A stretch of DNA of 64,000 bases, taken from Mucilaginibacter sp. OK098 (lineage in GTDB: Bacteria > Bacteroidota > Bacteroidia > Sphingobacteriales > Sphingobacteriaceae). How positions within the stretch are numbered: position 1 is the stretch's first letter; every line of letters begins with the position of its first letter. This document shows, piece after piece, positions 25,823-34,609 of the stretch. The notes below the pieces were generated by a model. That model was not told the DNA's origin and ran no database searches. It saw only the letters and a program-made list of their open reading frames with translations. The stretch spans positions 1 through 64,000 of the forward strand of contig NZ_FRCM01000009.1 of NCBI RefSeq assembly GCF_900142915.1, read 5' to 3'. The position numbers were made by a program, and so were the translations under genes.

Positions 25823-27685
25823 ATGTTTAAGAGATATAATGTAATAGTTGTGGGAGCTGGCCATGCTGGCTGTGAAGCAGCGGCGGCGGCGGGAAACCTT
25901 GGTTCATCTGTACTATTAATAACCATGAATATGGGAGTTATAGCACAAATGAGTTGTAACCCTGCTATGGGCGGTGTTGCAAAAGGGCAAATAGTGCGCG
26001 AAATTGATGCAATGGGCGGGTATTCGGGTATAATAACAGATAAAACGTCCCTTCAATTCCGCATGCTAAATAGGTCAAAAGGTCCGGCTATGTGGAGCCC
26101 CAGAGCACAAAGCGATAGAATGCGCTTTGCCGAAGAGTGGAGATTATCCCTTGAACGTATCCCCAATGTTGATTTTTGGCAGGATACAGTAACTTCCCTC
26201 CTGGTTAAAAACAACACAATAGCAGGCGTAAAAACCTCGTTGGGAATAGAGATCGAAGCCGATGCTGTTGTTTTAACAAATGGAACTTTCTTAAATGGTT
26301 TAATTCATATTGGCGAAAAACGCTTTGGTGGAGGCAGAACAGCTGAGAAGGCAGCAACAGGATTAACTGAGCAATTGGTACAGTTAGGCTTTGACTCTGG
26401 AAGAATGAAGACTGGAACGCCCCCAAGGGTGGATGGCCGTAGCTTAAATTACAGCTTAATGGAAGAACAATGGGGAGATGAGGAGCGTGGTCGTTTTTCA
26501 TTTACCGATGTTGAATTAGCTAAAGAACAACGTTGTTGCTGGATAACCTATACAAACAAAAATGTTCACGAAACATTGAAAGAAGGGTTCGAAAAGTCGC
26601 CCATGTTTACTGGTAGAATCAAAGGTTTGGGGCCAAGATACTGCCCATCTATTGAAGACAAAATAAACCGTTTTGCTGAACGCGATCGTCACCAGATATT
26701 TGTTGAGCCTGAAGGATGGAACACCGTGGAGATCTATGTAAATGGTTTCTCTACCTCCTTGCCAGAAGATATCCAGTATAAAGCATTGATCCAAATTCCC
26801 GGTTTTGAGAAAGCGAAAATGTTCAGGCCGGGTTACGCCATTGAATACGATTACTTCCCCCCTACCCAACTGGGTTTAACCCTCGAAACAAAATTGATCA
26901 GCAACTTATACTTTGCCGGGCAAATAAACGGAACAACGGGTTATGAAGAAGCCGCATCTCAGGGCTTTATAGCGGGTATTAATGCACATCAAAAGATCCA
27001 TGATAAACATGAGCTGATCATGAAAAGATCGGAGTCATACATCGGTGTTTTGATTGATGATCTTGTTACAAAGGGTACCGAAGAACCTTACCGTATGTTT
27101 ACTTCACGGGCTGAACATCGTTTACTTCTGCGCCAGGATAATGCAGATATCCGGCTAAGTCCTATCGGTCACGAGCTTGGTTTGATAAATGATGAACGCC
27201 TGGAAAAAGTAAACAACAAAATAAAAAACTCGGATAGCATTGTTGTTTACACCCGTTCCAAATCAATTGACCCAGGAAGTGTTAATGGCTTGCTTGAAGA
27301 TTTAGGAACAAGTGCGCTTAGCCAAAATGCAAAACTATTTAATTTGCTGAGCCGGCCCCAGGTTGGATTTGAAAATCTGCGGAAAGCAGACGATACATTA
27401 AACGACTTACTTTTAAAGTATGATAAAGAAACTATTGAACAAGCTGAAATAAAAATCAAATACGAGAGTTATTTTGAAAAGGAAATGGAAATTGTCGGTC
27501 GGATGAAAAAAATGGAAGACAAAGAAATAAATTCAGAATTCAATTATAACCAACTTGTGTCACTTTCAAAAGAAGCCCGTGAAAAATTAATGAAGATAAA
27601 ACCGCGTACTTTAGGCCAGGCATCACGGATCTCGGGGGTAACACCATCAGATATCTCAGTTTTAATGGTTCACATATCCAGATAG
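25823..27685 (+). CDS. mnmG: tRNA uridine-5-carboxymethylaminomethyl modification enzyme MnmG
   Basis: The 620-residue FAD-dependent enzyme works with MnmE to modify U34 of certain tRNAs. The dinucleotide-binding motif is VVGAGHAGCEAA (residues 9-20). The family signatures SCNPAMGGVAKGQIVREIDA (from about 44) and RMKTGTPPRVDGRS are present. TSRAEHRLLLRQDNAD and the C-terminal helical domain are complete, with the usual length of about 620. The ATG at 25823 follows a parS site by 11 bases. mnmG (gidA) lies close to the origin and par genes in many bacteria, so the parS-mnmG arrangement is consistent with an origin-proximal locus. Confidence 0.97.
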   Translation: MFKRYNVIVVGAGHAGCEAAAAAGNLGSSVLLITMNMGVIAQMSCNPAMGGVAKGQIVREIDAMGGYSGIITDKTSLQFRMLNRSKGPAMWSPRAQSDRMRFAEEWRLSLERIPNVDFWQDTVTSLLVKNNTIAGVKTSLGIEIEADAVVLTNGTFLNGLIHIGEKRFGGGRTAEKAATGLTEQLVQLGFDSGRMKTGTPPRVDGRSLNYSLMEEQWGDEERGRFSFTDVELAKEQRCCWITYTNKNVHETLKEGFEKSPMFTGRIKGLGPRYCPSIEDKINRFAERDRHQIFVEPEGWNTVEIYVNGFSTSLPEDIQYKALIQIPGFEKAKMFRPGYAIEYDYFPPTQLGLTLETKLISNLYFAGQINGTTGYEEAASQGFIAGINAHQKIHDKHELIMKRSESYIGVLIDDLVTKGTEEPYRMFTSRAEHRLLLRQDNADIRLSPIGHELGLINDERLEKVNNKIKNSDSIVVYTRSKSIDPGSVNGLLEDLGTSALSQNAKLFNLLSRPQVGFENLRKADDTLNDLLLKYDKETIEQAEIKIKYESYFEKEMEIVGRMKKMEDKEINSEFNYNQLVSLSKEAREKLMKIKPRTLGQASRISGVTPSDISVLMVHISR

Positions 27686-27802
27686 TACTTTAAATAACTG
27701 ATAATTAATTAGTTATAATAATTTTACATTAGATCAATTATTTTAATTTTTTAATATCCCATATCATTAAAATATAAAAATCGTTTATAGCGTTTAAAAA
27801 CA

Positions 27803-29446
27803 ATGTTAAATAAAAAAGTCGTTTTTTTTGGATCTCACTTATTCGCTTTTTACATCATTTTGCTGACTTTTGGCTGCGCCAGTCGTCAATTACCCCAGGG
27901 TGGGCCGCGGGATCATGATCCGCCGAAATTATTGCTCGCCACTCCTCCAAATATGACCCGTCATTTTAACAGCAAAATAATTAAGCTGGATTTTGATGAG
28001 TTTTTTAAACTAACAAATATTTATTCTGAAATAAGTTTAAGTCCAACTCCTGCAAAATTACCGGAATATAAGGCGAATAAAAAAAGCCTTATAATAACGC
28101 TTAAAGATACGCTCGAAAAAAATACAACTTATGTTATAAATTTTGGAAAGGCCATTGCGGACGTAAACGAGTCGAACGTTTTGAAAAATTTCACTTATGT
28201 GTTTTCGACAGGTGAGCACATCGACTCGTTAAGCATTTCAGGAACCGTAACTAATACAGCAACCCAACTAAAAGAAAAAGATGCAACGGTTATGCTTTTT
28301 ACCCTAAAGCAGGATTCTCTGTTATTTGGAAAAAAGAAACCAACCGTTTATGCAACCACTGACAGTGCCGGTAGATTTACACTTAACAACCTGCACCCGG
28401 ATGATTACCGCATTTACGCATTGAAGGAAACAAGCCCAAATAAAATATACGATAACGACAATGAACTGATTGCTTTCAGTAAAAAGACAATTCACTTAAC
28501 AACGGATACTTCAAACGTTCAGCTAAACCTGTTTAAACAAACACCAACAAAATTCAGAGCTACGGAATATAGATTTGACCTTGACGGGAAAATGTTTTTT
28601 ACATTTAACAGGAAGCTTGACAAACCGGAATTAAAAATTGTTTACCCGCCCGACTTCGATAAATACAAAATTGTTGATTTCAGTAAAACCCGTGATTCAG
28701 CCACTCTATATATGCGGAATATGGATTTTGATTCTATCCGGGTAGCTATTTGGGATAATAATAACCCTCTTGATACTGTAACACGGAAAAAAGGTAGGAA
28801 AGAATCTTTTACCAAGAATTTTACAATTGGTTACAATGTTACTGGAGATGGCCGTTTAAGGCCCGGTACAAATTTACTAATCAAAGGCTTCTATCCTATC
28901 GAAACATTTGAGCCTTCATTGATCACCTTAAAAGAGGATTCAGCCGAGGTTAGTAATTTCACAGTACAAAAAGATACTGCAAACCCGAAAAACCTGATTG
29001 TAAATTACAGATGGAAGCAAAACGATAATTATATACTTACTTTAGAAGGCAACGCTCTGACTGATATTTATGGTGATAAAAATAGACGCGTATTTAAAAA
29101 ATTTGTTATTGATAAACAGGAAAACTATAGTTTGTTAACCCTGGCAGTAACAATACCTGATACAGGCAAGGCATATATAGTTGAAGTAATTAACGAGCAG
29201 AAAGAACTAATGAGGAGTGACGTGATCCGCAAAACAACATCGCTCGTTTATAAAAATTATTTAACCGGAAAATATACAGTACGTGTTATTTACGATGCCA
29301 ACAATAATGGTAAGTGGGACAGCGGGAATGTAAAACAAAAAGTACAACCAGAAAATATTTGGGTTGATGACACACCAATAACCTTAAGGGCAAACTGGGA
29401 ACAGGTAACACCAATAACGATTCCGAAAGAACCGGTTACTCCTTAA
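27803..29446 (+). CDS. Ig-like (Big_5) domain lipoprotein
   Basis: The 547-residue outer-envelope lipoprotein has a signal peptide with lipobox LTFGC (Cys25). It then reads ASRQLPQGGPRDHDPPKLL and FNSKIIKLDFDEFFKL, the standard opening of Bacteroidota lipoproteins with an N-terminal Ig-like Big_5 domain. The remainder is beta-rich, and YDANNNGKWDSGN near residue 500 looks like a calcium-binding-type loop. The protein is conserved in Bacteroidota but its function is not established. Its 3' end overlaps the convergent carbonic-anhydrase-like gene by 11 bases. Confidence 0.8.
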   Translation: MLNKKVVFFGSHLFAFYIILLTFGCASRQLPQGGPRDHDPPKLLLATPPNMTRHFNSKIIKLDFDEFFKLTNIYSEISLSPTPAKLPEYKANKKSLIITLKDTLEKNTTYVINFGKAIADVNESNVLKNFTYVFSTGEHIDSLSISGTVTNTATQLKEKDATVMLFTLKQDSLLFGKKKPTVYATTDSAGRFTLNNLHPDDYRIYALKETSPNKIYDNDNELIAFSKKTIHLTTDTSNVQLNLFKQTPTKFRATEYRFDLDGKMFFTFNRKLDKPELKIVYPPDFDKYKIVDFSKTRDSATLYMRNMDFDSIRVAIWDNNNPLDTVTRKKGRKESFTKNFTIGYNVTGDGRLRPGTNLLIKGFYPIETFEPSLITLKEDSAEVSNFTVQKDTANPKNLIVNYRWKQNDNYILTLEGNALTDIYGDKNRRVFKKFVIDKQENYSLLTLAVTIPDTGKAYIVEVINEQKELMRSDVIRKTTSLVYKNYLTGKYTVRVIYDANNNGKWDSGNVKQKVQPENIWVDDTPITLRANWEQVTPITIPKEPVTP

Positions 29447-29948
29447 ACCAACCGGAATACATAATATAATTATTAGGCAAACGATCAAGCATTTCCTTCT
29501 GTTCAGGAGTAAGTGGCTTGATCTTTTTTGCCGGTATACCAGCATACAAGAATCCTGATTCACAAAATGTTTTTTCGAGCACTACCGCTCCGGCAGCAAT
29601 AATTACGTATTCTTCTATAACGCAATGATCCATTACGATAGCCCCCATTCCAATTAACACGTTATCCTTAAGTGTACAGCCATGTACAAGCGCATTGTGA
29701 CCTATAGACACGTTGTTGCCGATATTGGTGGGCGCATACATATACGTAGCATGAATAACAGCCCCATCCTGGATATTCGTATTGTTCCCTATCTTAATAT
29801 AATGTACATCTCCCCTTATCACTGCATTAAACCAAACAGAACAATTATCACCCATTTCCACATCGCCTACTATAGTTGCATTTGGAGCAATAAAGCAGTC
29901 TTTACCAAATGACGGGCTTATATTTTTTACTGGCAGTATTACAGGCAT
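29436..29948 (-). CDS. Gamma-carbonic anhydrase family protein
   Basis: The 170-residue protein has a left-handed beta-helix built of hexapeptide repeats (NATIVGDVEMGDNCSVWFNA, NTNIQDGAVIHATYM, NNVSIGHNALVHGCTL). The His residues in AVIHATY, IGHNALVHG match the three metal-binding histidines of the gamma-class family (YrdA/PaaY/CaiE group). A C-terminal helix (PLTPEQKEMLDRLPNNYIMY) is typical. Such proteins form trimers with metal sites between subunits. Whether this one hydrates CO2 or acts otherwise cannot be told. It converges on the Big_5 lipoprotein gene. Confidence 0.85.
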   Translation of the reverse strand: MPVILPVKNISPSFGKDCFIAPNATIVGDVEMGDNCSVWFNAVIRGDVHYIKIGNNTNIQDGAVIHATYMYAPTNIGNNVSIGHNALVHGCTLKDNVLIGMGAIVMDHCVIEEYVIIAAGAVVLEKTFCESGFLYAGIPAKKIKPLTPEQKEMLDRLPNNYIMYSGWFKE

Positions 29949-30007
29949 ATATTTTTAATTAGTGAATTACCGGGTTAGTTAATTAGTAACTTATTCTTTT
30001 ATTTAAT

Positions 30008-30015
30008 TAAGTTTG
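30008..30015 (+). promoter_or_regulatory. Bacteroidota -7 box TAAGTTTG
   Basis: It matches TAnnTTTG and lies 34 bases before the ATG at 30050. A -33 TTG was not identified. Confidence 0.35.
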
Positions 30016-30049
30016 ATAAAACCCAAACTTAGATATAAACCCGCCAATT

Positions 30050-30556
30050 ATGATAAAGTTATCGTTAACAATTTTCTTTTTATTGGGATTTACGCTTTGT
30101 TACGGGCAAACTTACAATGAGCTTAATAAGGATACAACCCATTATAAAAATGCACCCCTATATATTCTGCAATTACCACTAGCTGACCCAATTGAGGCAA
30201 CAGGTATTATAATAAGACCTGTTGACATTGACTCGATAAATGTTTTTAAGGATAGCGTCCACACAAAAGAGTATGGCAAAAAAGCCATTAATGGCCTTAT
30301 ATTAATTAAAACAAAGAAATCTCTTAAAATACTAACGCTTAGTCAGTTGCTTATGACATATCATATTACAGAAACAGACTTGCCGGTATTTATTGACAGC
30401 GCCATAACCTATAAACCAGGCAAATACTATTTTGAACCGCAAATGGTTAAATCTGCTATAATTGCAAAAGAAAAAGAAACCGGGATGAAGTATGTCAGTA
30501 TATCTACATTATTTCCTGTTCATCGTTTAAAAAGCGATGAAACATATATTAAATAG
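30050..30556 (+). CDS. Small secreted protein with TonB-plug-like segment
   Basis: The 168-residue protein has a signal peptide (MIKLSLTIFFLLGFTLCYGQ). The middle reads DIDSINVFKDSVHTKEYGKK then AINGLILIKTKK, which closely follows the plug-domain pattern of SusC/TonB-dependent receptors (IESIEVLKD, YGSRAANGVILITTK). No beta-barrel follows and the protein is too short to be a transporter. It may be a stand-alone plug-like or secretin-like periplasmic domain. The resemblance is seen in sequence; the function is unknown. Confidence 0.6.
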   Translation: MIKLSLTIFFLLGFTLCYGQTYNELNKDTTHYKNAPLYILQLPLADPIEATGIIIRPVDIDSINVFKDSVHTKEYGKKAINGLILIKTKKSLKILTLSQLLMTYHITETDLPVFIDSAITYKPGKYYFEPQMVKSAIIAKEKETGMKYVSISTLFPVHRLKSDETYIK

Positions 30557-30616
30557 CCGATGTGCTTTTTATTTATAAAGAAGGTAATTTTATTATAAAT
30601 TTGCCGGTAACAATAA

Positions 30617-30689
30617 GCGGAAATAGCTCAGCTGGTAGAGCATCAGTTTCCCAAACTGAAGGCCGCGGGTTCGAATCCCGTTTTCCGCT
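30617..30689 (+). tRNA. tRNA-Gly(CCC)
   Basis: The 73-base cloverleaf has acceptor stem GCGGAAA/TTTCCGC, D stem GCTC/GAGC and anticodon stem TCAGT/ACTGA around loop TTCCCAA, giving anticodon CCC. The T arm is GCGGG-TTCGAAT-CCCGT. The discriminator base is T and no CCA is encoded. The CCC anticodon reads GGG glycine codons. Confidence 0.95.
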
Positions 30690-30696
30690 CTTATGT

Positions 30697-31197
30697 CTAT
30701 AACCTGCTTATCTCAAAATTAAGCTTATTAATATACTGCTCGAAAAAATGAAGGCATAACCTGGTTTCATTTACAATCCATTCACAAATAATCTCTGTAT
30801 CAGAAACCTCTTTACTTTTTGGTTCACCAAAGTTACTTTCTAAATGTTTACTTATTAAGTCGAGATATTTATGTGCCTCTTCTCCGGCTACAGAAAAGCT
30901 AATTGAATTAAACATCTTATAAACGCTATCCTCCCTATGATTCCAATAAGTAGTAGTTAATTCTAAACTAAGCCCGTTTAAAATTTTATGCTCACCCCAG
31001 TGGTATACTGTACGGTCGGCAAATAGTTTTTCATTTAGCTCTACACTTTTTGATAAATCTTTTATAGGAGTTCCCCACTTTAAAAATTTATTATCTTCTT
31101 CAAATAATATCCCGTTGCCCAACAGCTCAATTGGCGAACTATTATTTATATCAAAATCTAATTTCTTTTTCCGTTTAAAAAAATCAAACAAGCCCAT
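30697..31197 (-). CDS. Uncharacterised 166-residue cytoplasmic protein
   Basis: I do not recognise the family. There is no signal peptide or membrane segment. The N-terminus is very basic (MGLFDFFKRKKKLDF), followed by a mixed alpha/beta sequence with NKFLKWGTPIKDLSKSVELN, YHWGEHKILNGLSLELTTTY and ETRLCLHFFEQYINKLNFEI. The opening FDFFKRKKK is common in small Bacteroidota proteins of unknown function. The gene is AT-rich and its stop lies 7 bases from the tRNA-Gly 3' end, convergent with it. Confidence 0.65.
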   Translation of the reverse strand: MGLFDFFKRKKKLDFDINNSSPIELLGNGILFEEDNKFLKWGTPIKDLSKSVELNEKLFADRTVYHWGEHKILNGLSLELTTTYWNHREDSVYKMFNSISFSVAGEEAHKYLDLISKHLESNFGEPKSKEVSDTEIICEWIVNETRLCLHFFEQYINKLNFEISRL

Positions 31198-31314
31198 TTA
31201 AAAAACATCAACAATTTAACACCATTATTTAAAAATCATTATTACTATATTCATCCTAGCGCCAGGCATCCTTTACTAATCTCTCAAATACCTAAATCCC
31301 GGTCAAATACCGAT

Positions 31315-32907
31315 TCAGAATACCGTATCCTCAATAACATCCGCATGCTTAGGATAATCTGTAGTTGAATGCAATCCCCTGCTCTCTTTCCGCATCATGG
31401 CCGATTTTACAACCAGGTATGATACCTGTATCAAATTTCTTAACTCACAAAGCTTTACCGATAATTTAGTTTTCTTATAAAAATCTTCAGTTTCTTCATG
31501 TAATAAACCCAAACGGCGCATGGCTCTTTCTAATCTGAAATCGGATCTTACAATTCCCACATAATCATTCATCAGTTTTTGCATCTCGCGTACATTATGC
31601 GTAACCAGGATATCTTCATTTGAAAGTTGCACGCCTTTTTCATCCCAATCAGGGATATTATCCGGGATTGTAATCGTATCTACCTGATTAATAGCATCTT
31701 TATAAATCCTGTGTGCAAAAACCAACGCTTCTAATAACGAATTGGAAGCCAATCGGTTAGCTCCGTGTAAGCCTGTTGAAGAACACTCTCCACATGCATA
31801 TAAACGCATCAGTGACGATCTGCCTACATGATCAACCAAAACACCACCACACATATAATGGCAGGCAGGCGCCACAGGGATCATATCCCTGGTCATATCA
31901 ATACCTATATCCAAACACTTGGCATAAATATTTGGGAAATGCGCCAGTATATCTTTTTTACTTCGATGCCTTACATCTAAATAAACAAAATCCTCACCCG
32001 ATTTTTTTATTTCAGCATCTATAGCCCGGGCAGTAATATCACGCGGAGCTAATGATTTCCGTTCATCATATTCCTGCATAAACTCTTCACCGTTCGTCCG
32101 TTTTAACACCCCACCAAACCCGCGAACAGCCTCTGAAATTAAAAATGATGGATATTCGCCAGGATTATATAAAGCTGTAGGATGAAACTGGATAAACTCC
32201 ATATTTCTAACCTTTCCTTTTGCCCGGTAAACCATGGCAACACCATCACCGGTAGCTATCGTAGGATTAGTAGTTATTGAATATATATGCCCTGCGCCAC
32301 CCGATGCCATAACTGTAACCTTAGAAAGAATCTTCTCCACACTTTTAGTTTCATTATTAAAGGCATAGATCCCATAACAAGTAATATCAGTGCTTTGCTT
32401 ATCAACAAATACACCTAAATGATGCTGCGTTATCAGGTCTACAGCAAAATAATGGGTTAAAATTTCAATGTTAGGGTTGCTGTGAATTTCTTCCAATAAT
32501 GATCTTTCTATCTCATACCCGGTAATATCCTTATAATGCAATACACGGAATTCAGAATGACCTCCCTCTTTTGCAAGATCATAAAAGCCTTCATTCGTTT
32601 TATCAAAGTTGGTTCCGTAGTCAATAATCTCACGGATTCGGGCCGGGCCCTCTTTTACAACGGCCTCAACAACTTCTTCATCACAAAGCCCGTCACCACT
32701 TATAAGGGTGTCTTCTATATGTTTTTCAAAAGAATCTTCTTTCTTATCAACAACTACAGCAACTCCGCCCTGGGCATACTTAGTGTTTGACTCGTCCTCG
32801 TTACTCTTCGTAACTATCAGAACTTTACCATGTTTGGCTGCCTTAAGGGCAAAACTTAATCCTGCTATGCCTGATCCTACTACCAGGAAATCAACAGTTC
32901 TGGTCAT
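31315..32907 (-). CDS. nadB: L-aspartate oxidase
   Basis: The 530-residue flavoenzyme oxidises L-aspartate to iminoaspartate in de novo NAD synthesis. The FAD-binding GSGIAGLSFALKAAK is near residue 11. TKYAQGGVAVV, the succinate-dehydrogenase-like HPTALY, and SLAPRDITARAIDAEI are family motifs. MCGGVLVDHVGRSSLMRLYA and GANRLASNSLLEALVFAHRI follow, then the C-terminal helical domain. It is divergent from nadA, which acts on its product. nadC is not in the window. Confidence 0.95.
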   Translation of the reverse strand: MTRTVDFLVVGSGIAGLSFALKAAKHGKVLIVTKSNEDESNTKYAQGGVAVVVDKKEDSFEKHIEDTLISGDGLCDEEVVEAVVKEGPARIREIIDYGTNFDKTNEGFYDLAKEGGHSEFRVLHYKDITGYEIERSLLEEIHSNPNIEILTHYFAVDLITQHHLGVFVDKQSTDITCYGIYAFNNETKSVEKILSKVTVMASGGAGHIYSITTNPTIATGDGVAMVYRAKGKVRNMEFIQFHPTALYNPGEYPSFLISEAVRGFGGVLKRTNGEEFMQEYDERKSLAPRDITARAIDAEIKKSGEDFVYLDVRHRSKKDILAHFPNIYAKCLDIGIDMTRDMIPVAPACHYMCGGVLVDHVGRSSLMRLYACGECSSTGLHGANRLASNSLLEALVFAHRIYKDAINQVDTITIPDNIPDWDEKGVQLSNEDILVTHNVREMQKLMNDYVGIVRSDFRLERAMRRLGLLHEETEDFYKKTKLSVKLCELRNLIQVSYLVVKSAMMRKESRGLHSTTDYPKHADVIEDTVF

Positions 32908-33314
32908 AATTATATGTACTATTTGTAAATTTATCTATGATGTTAATAACCCGGGTAAAAGATGTTAATTTTGTGTAAGCAAAAACTTAATAAGTAATTG
33001 AATAGTTGATAACCCGTGTTTATAGCTCAAAACTCAATAATTTTTAACTTACTTATGAGCCTTATAAGTGCCAAAGCTAACATTTTGAAAAGTAATAAAG
33101 TATTAACAAAAATGTTTTAAAAGTAATTTTAGCTATTTACATAAATCTAAAAATGAGTTAAATAGGCACTTAATAATGCACATTAATTGTTAATAAATTA
33201 TTAAAAAAAACTTTTGTTGCTCTTTTTAAAAGTAGTTTTAAACATAACTAACACACCAATAACAATAGTTTTATTTATATATAAAAAGTAATTGTTATTA
33301 ATTGAATTGTTGAA
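32908..33314. promoter_or_regulatory. Divergent nadB-nadA intergenic region
   Basis: This 407-base, very AT-rich stretch contains no gene. It must carry the promoters of both NAD-synthesis genes and is the likely place for co-regulation. I could not point to a clear -7 box or operator palindrome. Confidence 0.5.
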
Positions 33315-34307
33315 ATGGATACCTTCGAAGAAATAAATGTGAAAGGTTTTGTAGAGGAAGAGATTGACCCTTCCCTGGACCTGTTTGATGAAATTAAAAA
33401 ATTAAAAAAGGAAAAAAATGCTGTTATCCTTGCCCATTATTACCAGGAACCCGATATTCAGGATATTGCCGATTATATTGGGGATAGTTTGGGATTATCG
33501 CAACAAGCCGCAAAAACGGATGCCGATATTATTGTTTTTGCCGGGGTTCACTTTATGGCCGAAACAGCAAAGATCTTATCTCCATCAAAAAAGGTCTTAC
33601 TACCCGACTTAAAAGCCGGCTGCTCACTGGCTGATAGCTGTCCGCCGCATTTGTTTAAAAAGTTTAAGGAAAAGTATCCTGATCACCTGGTGATAACTTA
33701 CGTAAACTGCACAGCTGAGCTAAAAGCCATGAGCGATATAGTTTGCACATCGAGCAACGCAGTAGGGATTGTAGAAAGCCTGCCGAAAGATCAGAAAATA
33801 ATCTTCGGTCCTGATAAAAACCTGGGGGCTTACGTAGCAAAGAAAACAGGAAGAGATTTGGTTTTATGGAACGGCGCCTGTATGGTGCATGAGATCTTTT
33901 CCCGTGAGAAAATAACCAGGCTAAAAGAAAGACACCCTGGTGCAAAATTACTTGCACACCCTGAATGTGAAGATGTTATATTACAACTGGCAGATTATAT
34001 AGGTTCGACAACAGGTATTTTAAAATATGCGACCAATAACCCGGCTAATGAATTTATTGTAGCAACCGAAGCTGGTATTTTACACCAAATGCAAAAGGAA
34101 AACCCGGATAAAACATTTATCCCGGCCCCGCCAAATAACAATTGCGCTTGTAATGACTGCCCGCATATGAAAAGGAATACATTGGAAAAGTTGTACCTGT
34201 GCTTAAAAAACGGATATCCTGAAGTAACCGTACCAATGGATATTATTGAGAAAGCTGTAAAGCCTATTGAAAGGATGCTGGAGATATCAGCTAAGTTAGG
34301 GTTATGA
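33315..34307 (+). CDS. nadA: Quinolinate synthase A
   Basis: The 330-residue [4Fe-4S] enzyme condenses iminoaspartate with dihydroxyacetone phosphate to quinolinate. AVILAHYYQEPDIQDIADYI near residue 36 is the first substrate-site motif. The cluster cysteines are expected at Cys103 (LKAGCSLAD), Cys189 (WNGACMVHE) and Cys282 (CACNDCPHM), which fits the family spacing. GDSLGLSQQAA, TYVNCTAELKA and HPECEDVI are also present. The ATG at 33315 gives a family-typical length. It is transcribed away from nadB. Confidence 0.96.
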   Translation: MDTFEEINVKGFVEEEIDPSLDLFDEIKKLKKEKNAVILAHYYQEPDIQDIADYIGDSLGLSQQAAKTDADIIVFAGVHFMAETAKILSPSKKVLLPDLKAGCSLADSCPPHLFKKFKEKYPDHLVITYVNCTAELKAMSDIVCTSSNAVGIVESLPKDQKIIFGPDKNLGAYVAKKTGRDLVLWNGACMVHEIFSREKITRLKERHPGAKLLAHPECEDVILQLADYIGSTTGILKYATNNPANEFIVATEAGILHQMQKENPDKTFIPAPPNNNCACNDCPHMKRNTLEKLYLCLKNGYPEVTVPMDIIEKAVKPIERMLEISAKLGL

Positions 34308-34325
34308 TTTTTTAACGTTCCCTTA

Positions 34326-34439
34326 TGTCATTGCGAGCGTAGCGCGGCAATCGCGAACTATACAGAGCGAACAGAAAGGTGTAAAACTTTGTATAGCAGA
34401 CTTGCCTAGTTAGCGATTGCTTAGTACCTCGCAATGACA
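34326..34439. repeat. 114-base imperfect palindrome bounded by GTCATTGCGAG
   Basis: TGTCATTGCGAG (34326-34337) and its exact reverse complement CTCGCAATGACA (34428-34439) form the ends. Inside, GCAATCGC pairs with GCGATTGC and CTATACA with TGTATAG, so the whole element folds into a long hairpin. Partial copies of the same end sequence occur at 36424 and 51472. Confidence 0.8.
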
Positions 34440-34458
34440 TAGAGAGATCCCCTAAAAA

Positions 34459-34521
34459 CCAAAAAATTTTTCCCGCCTCCGGCGGATATTATGCTGACAG
34501 GTTGCGCGATTTTTAAAAAAG
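34459..34521. repeat. 62-base direct repeat, copy 1
   Basis: It runs from CCAAAAAATTTTTCCCGCC through CTCCGGCGGATATTATGC and GACAGGTTGCGCGAT to TTTTTAAAAAAG. A nearly identical copy lies at 36461-36522, on the other side of the lipoprotein gene. Its core CCGCCTCCGGCGG is palindromic. Confidence 0.85.
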
Positions 34522-34539
34522 CGATGTGGAAAAGTGAAT

Positions 34540-34580
34540 AAAAAATTCCACCGATCATCTCCTCGACAATCGGTGGAATA
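34540..34580 (-). terminator. Rho-independent terminator of the 34610 lipoprotein gene
   Basis: ATTCCACCGAT (34545-34555) and ATCGGTGGAAT (34569-34579) form a perfect 11-base stem. On the minus strand the stem is followed by a run of T (GGAATTTTTTATT). It lies 30 bases after the lipoprotein stop. Confidence 0.8.
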
Positions 34581-34609
34581 AAAAAATCAGTGTAATCTAA
34601 AAATAAAAA

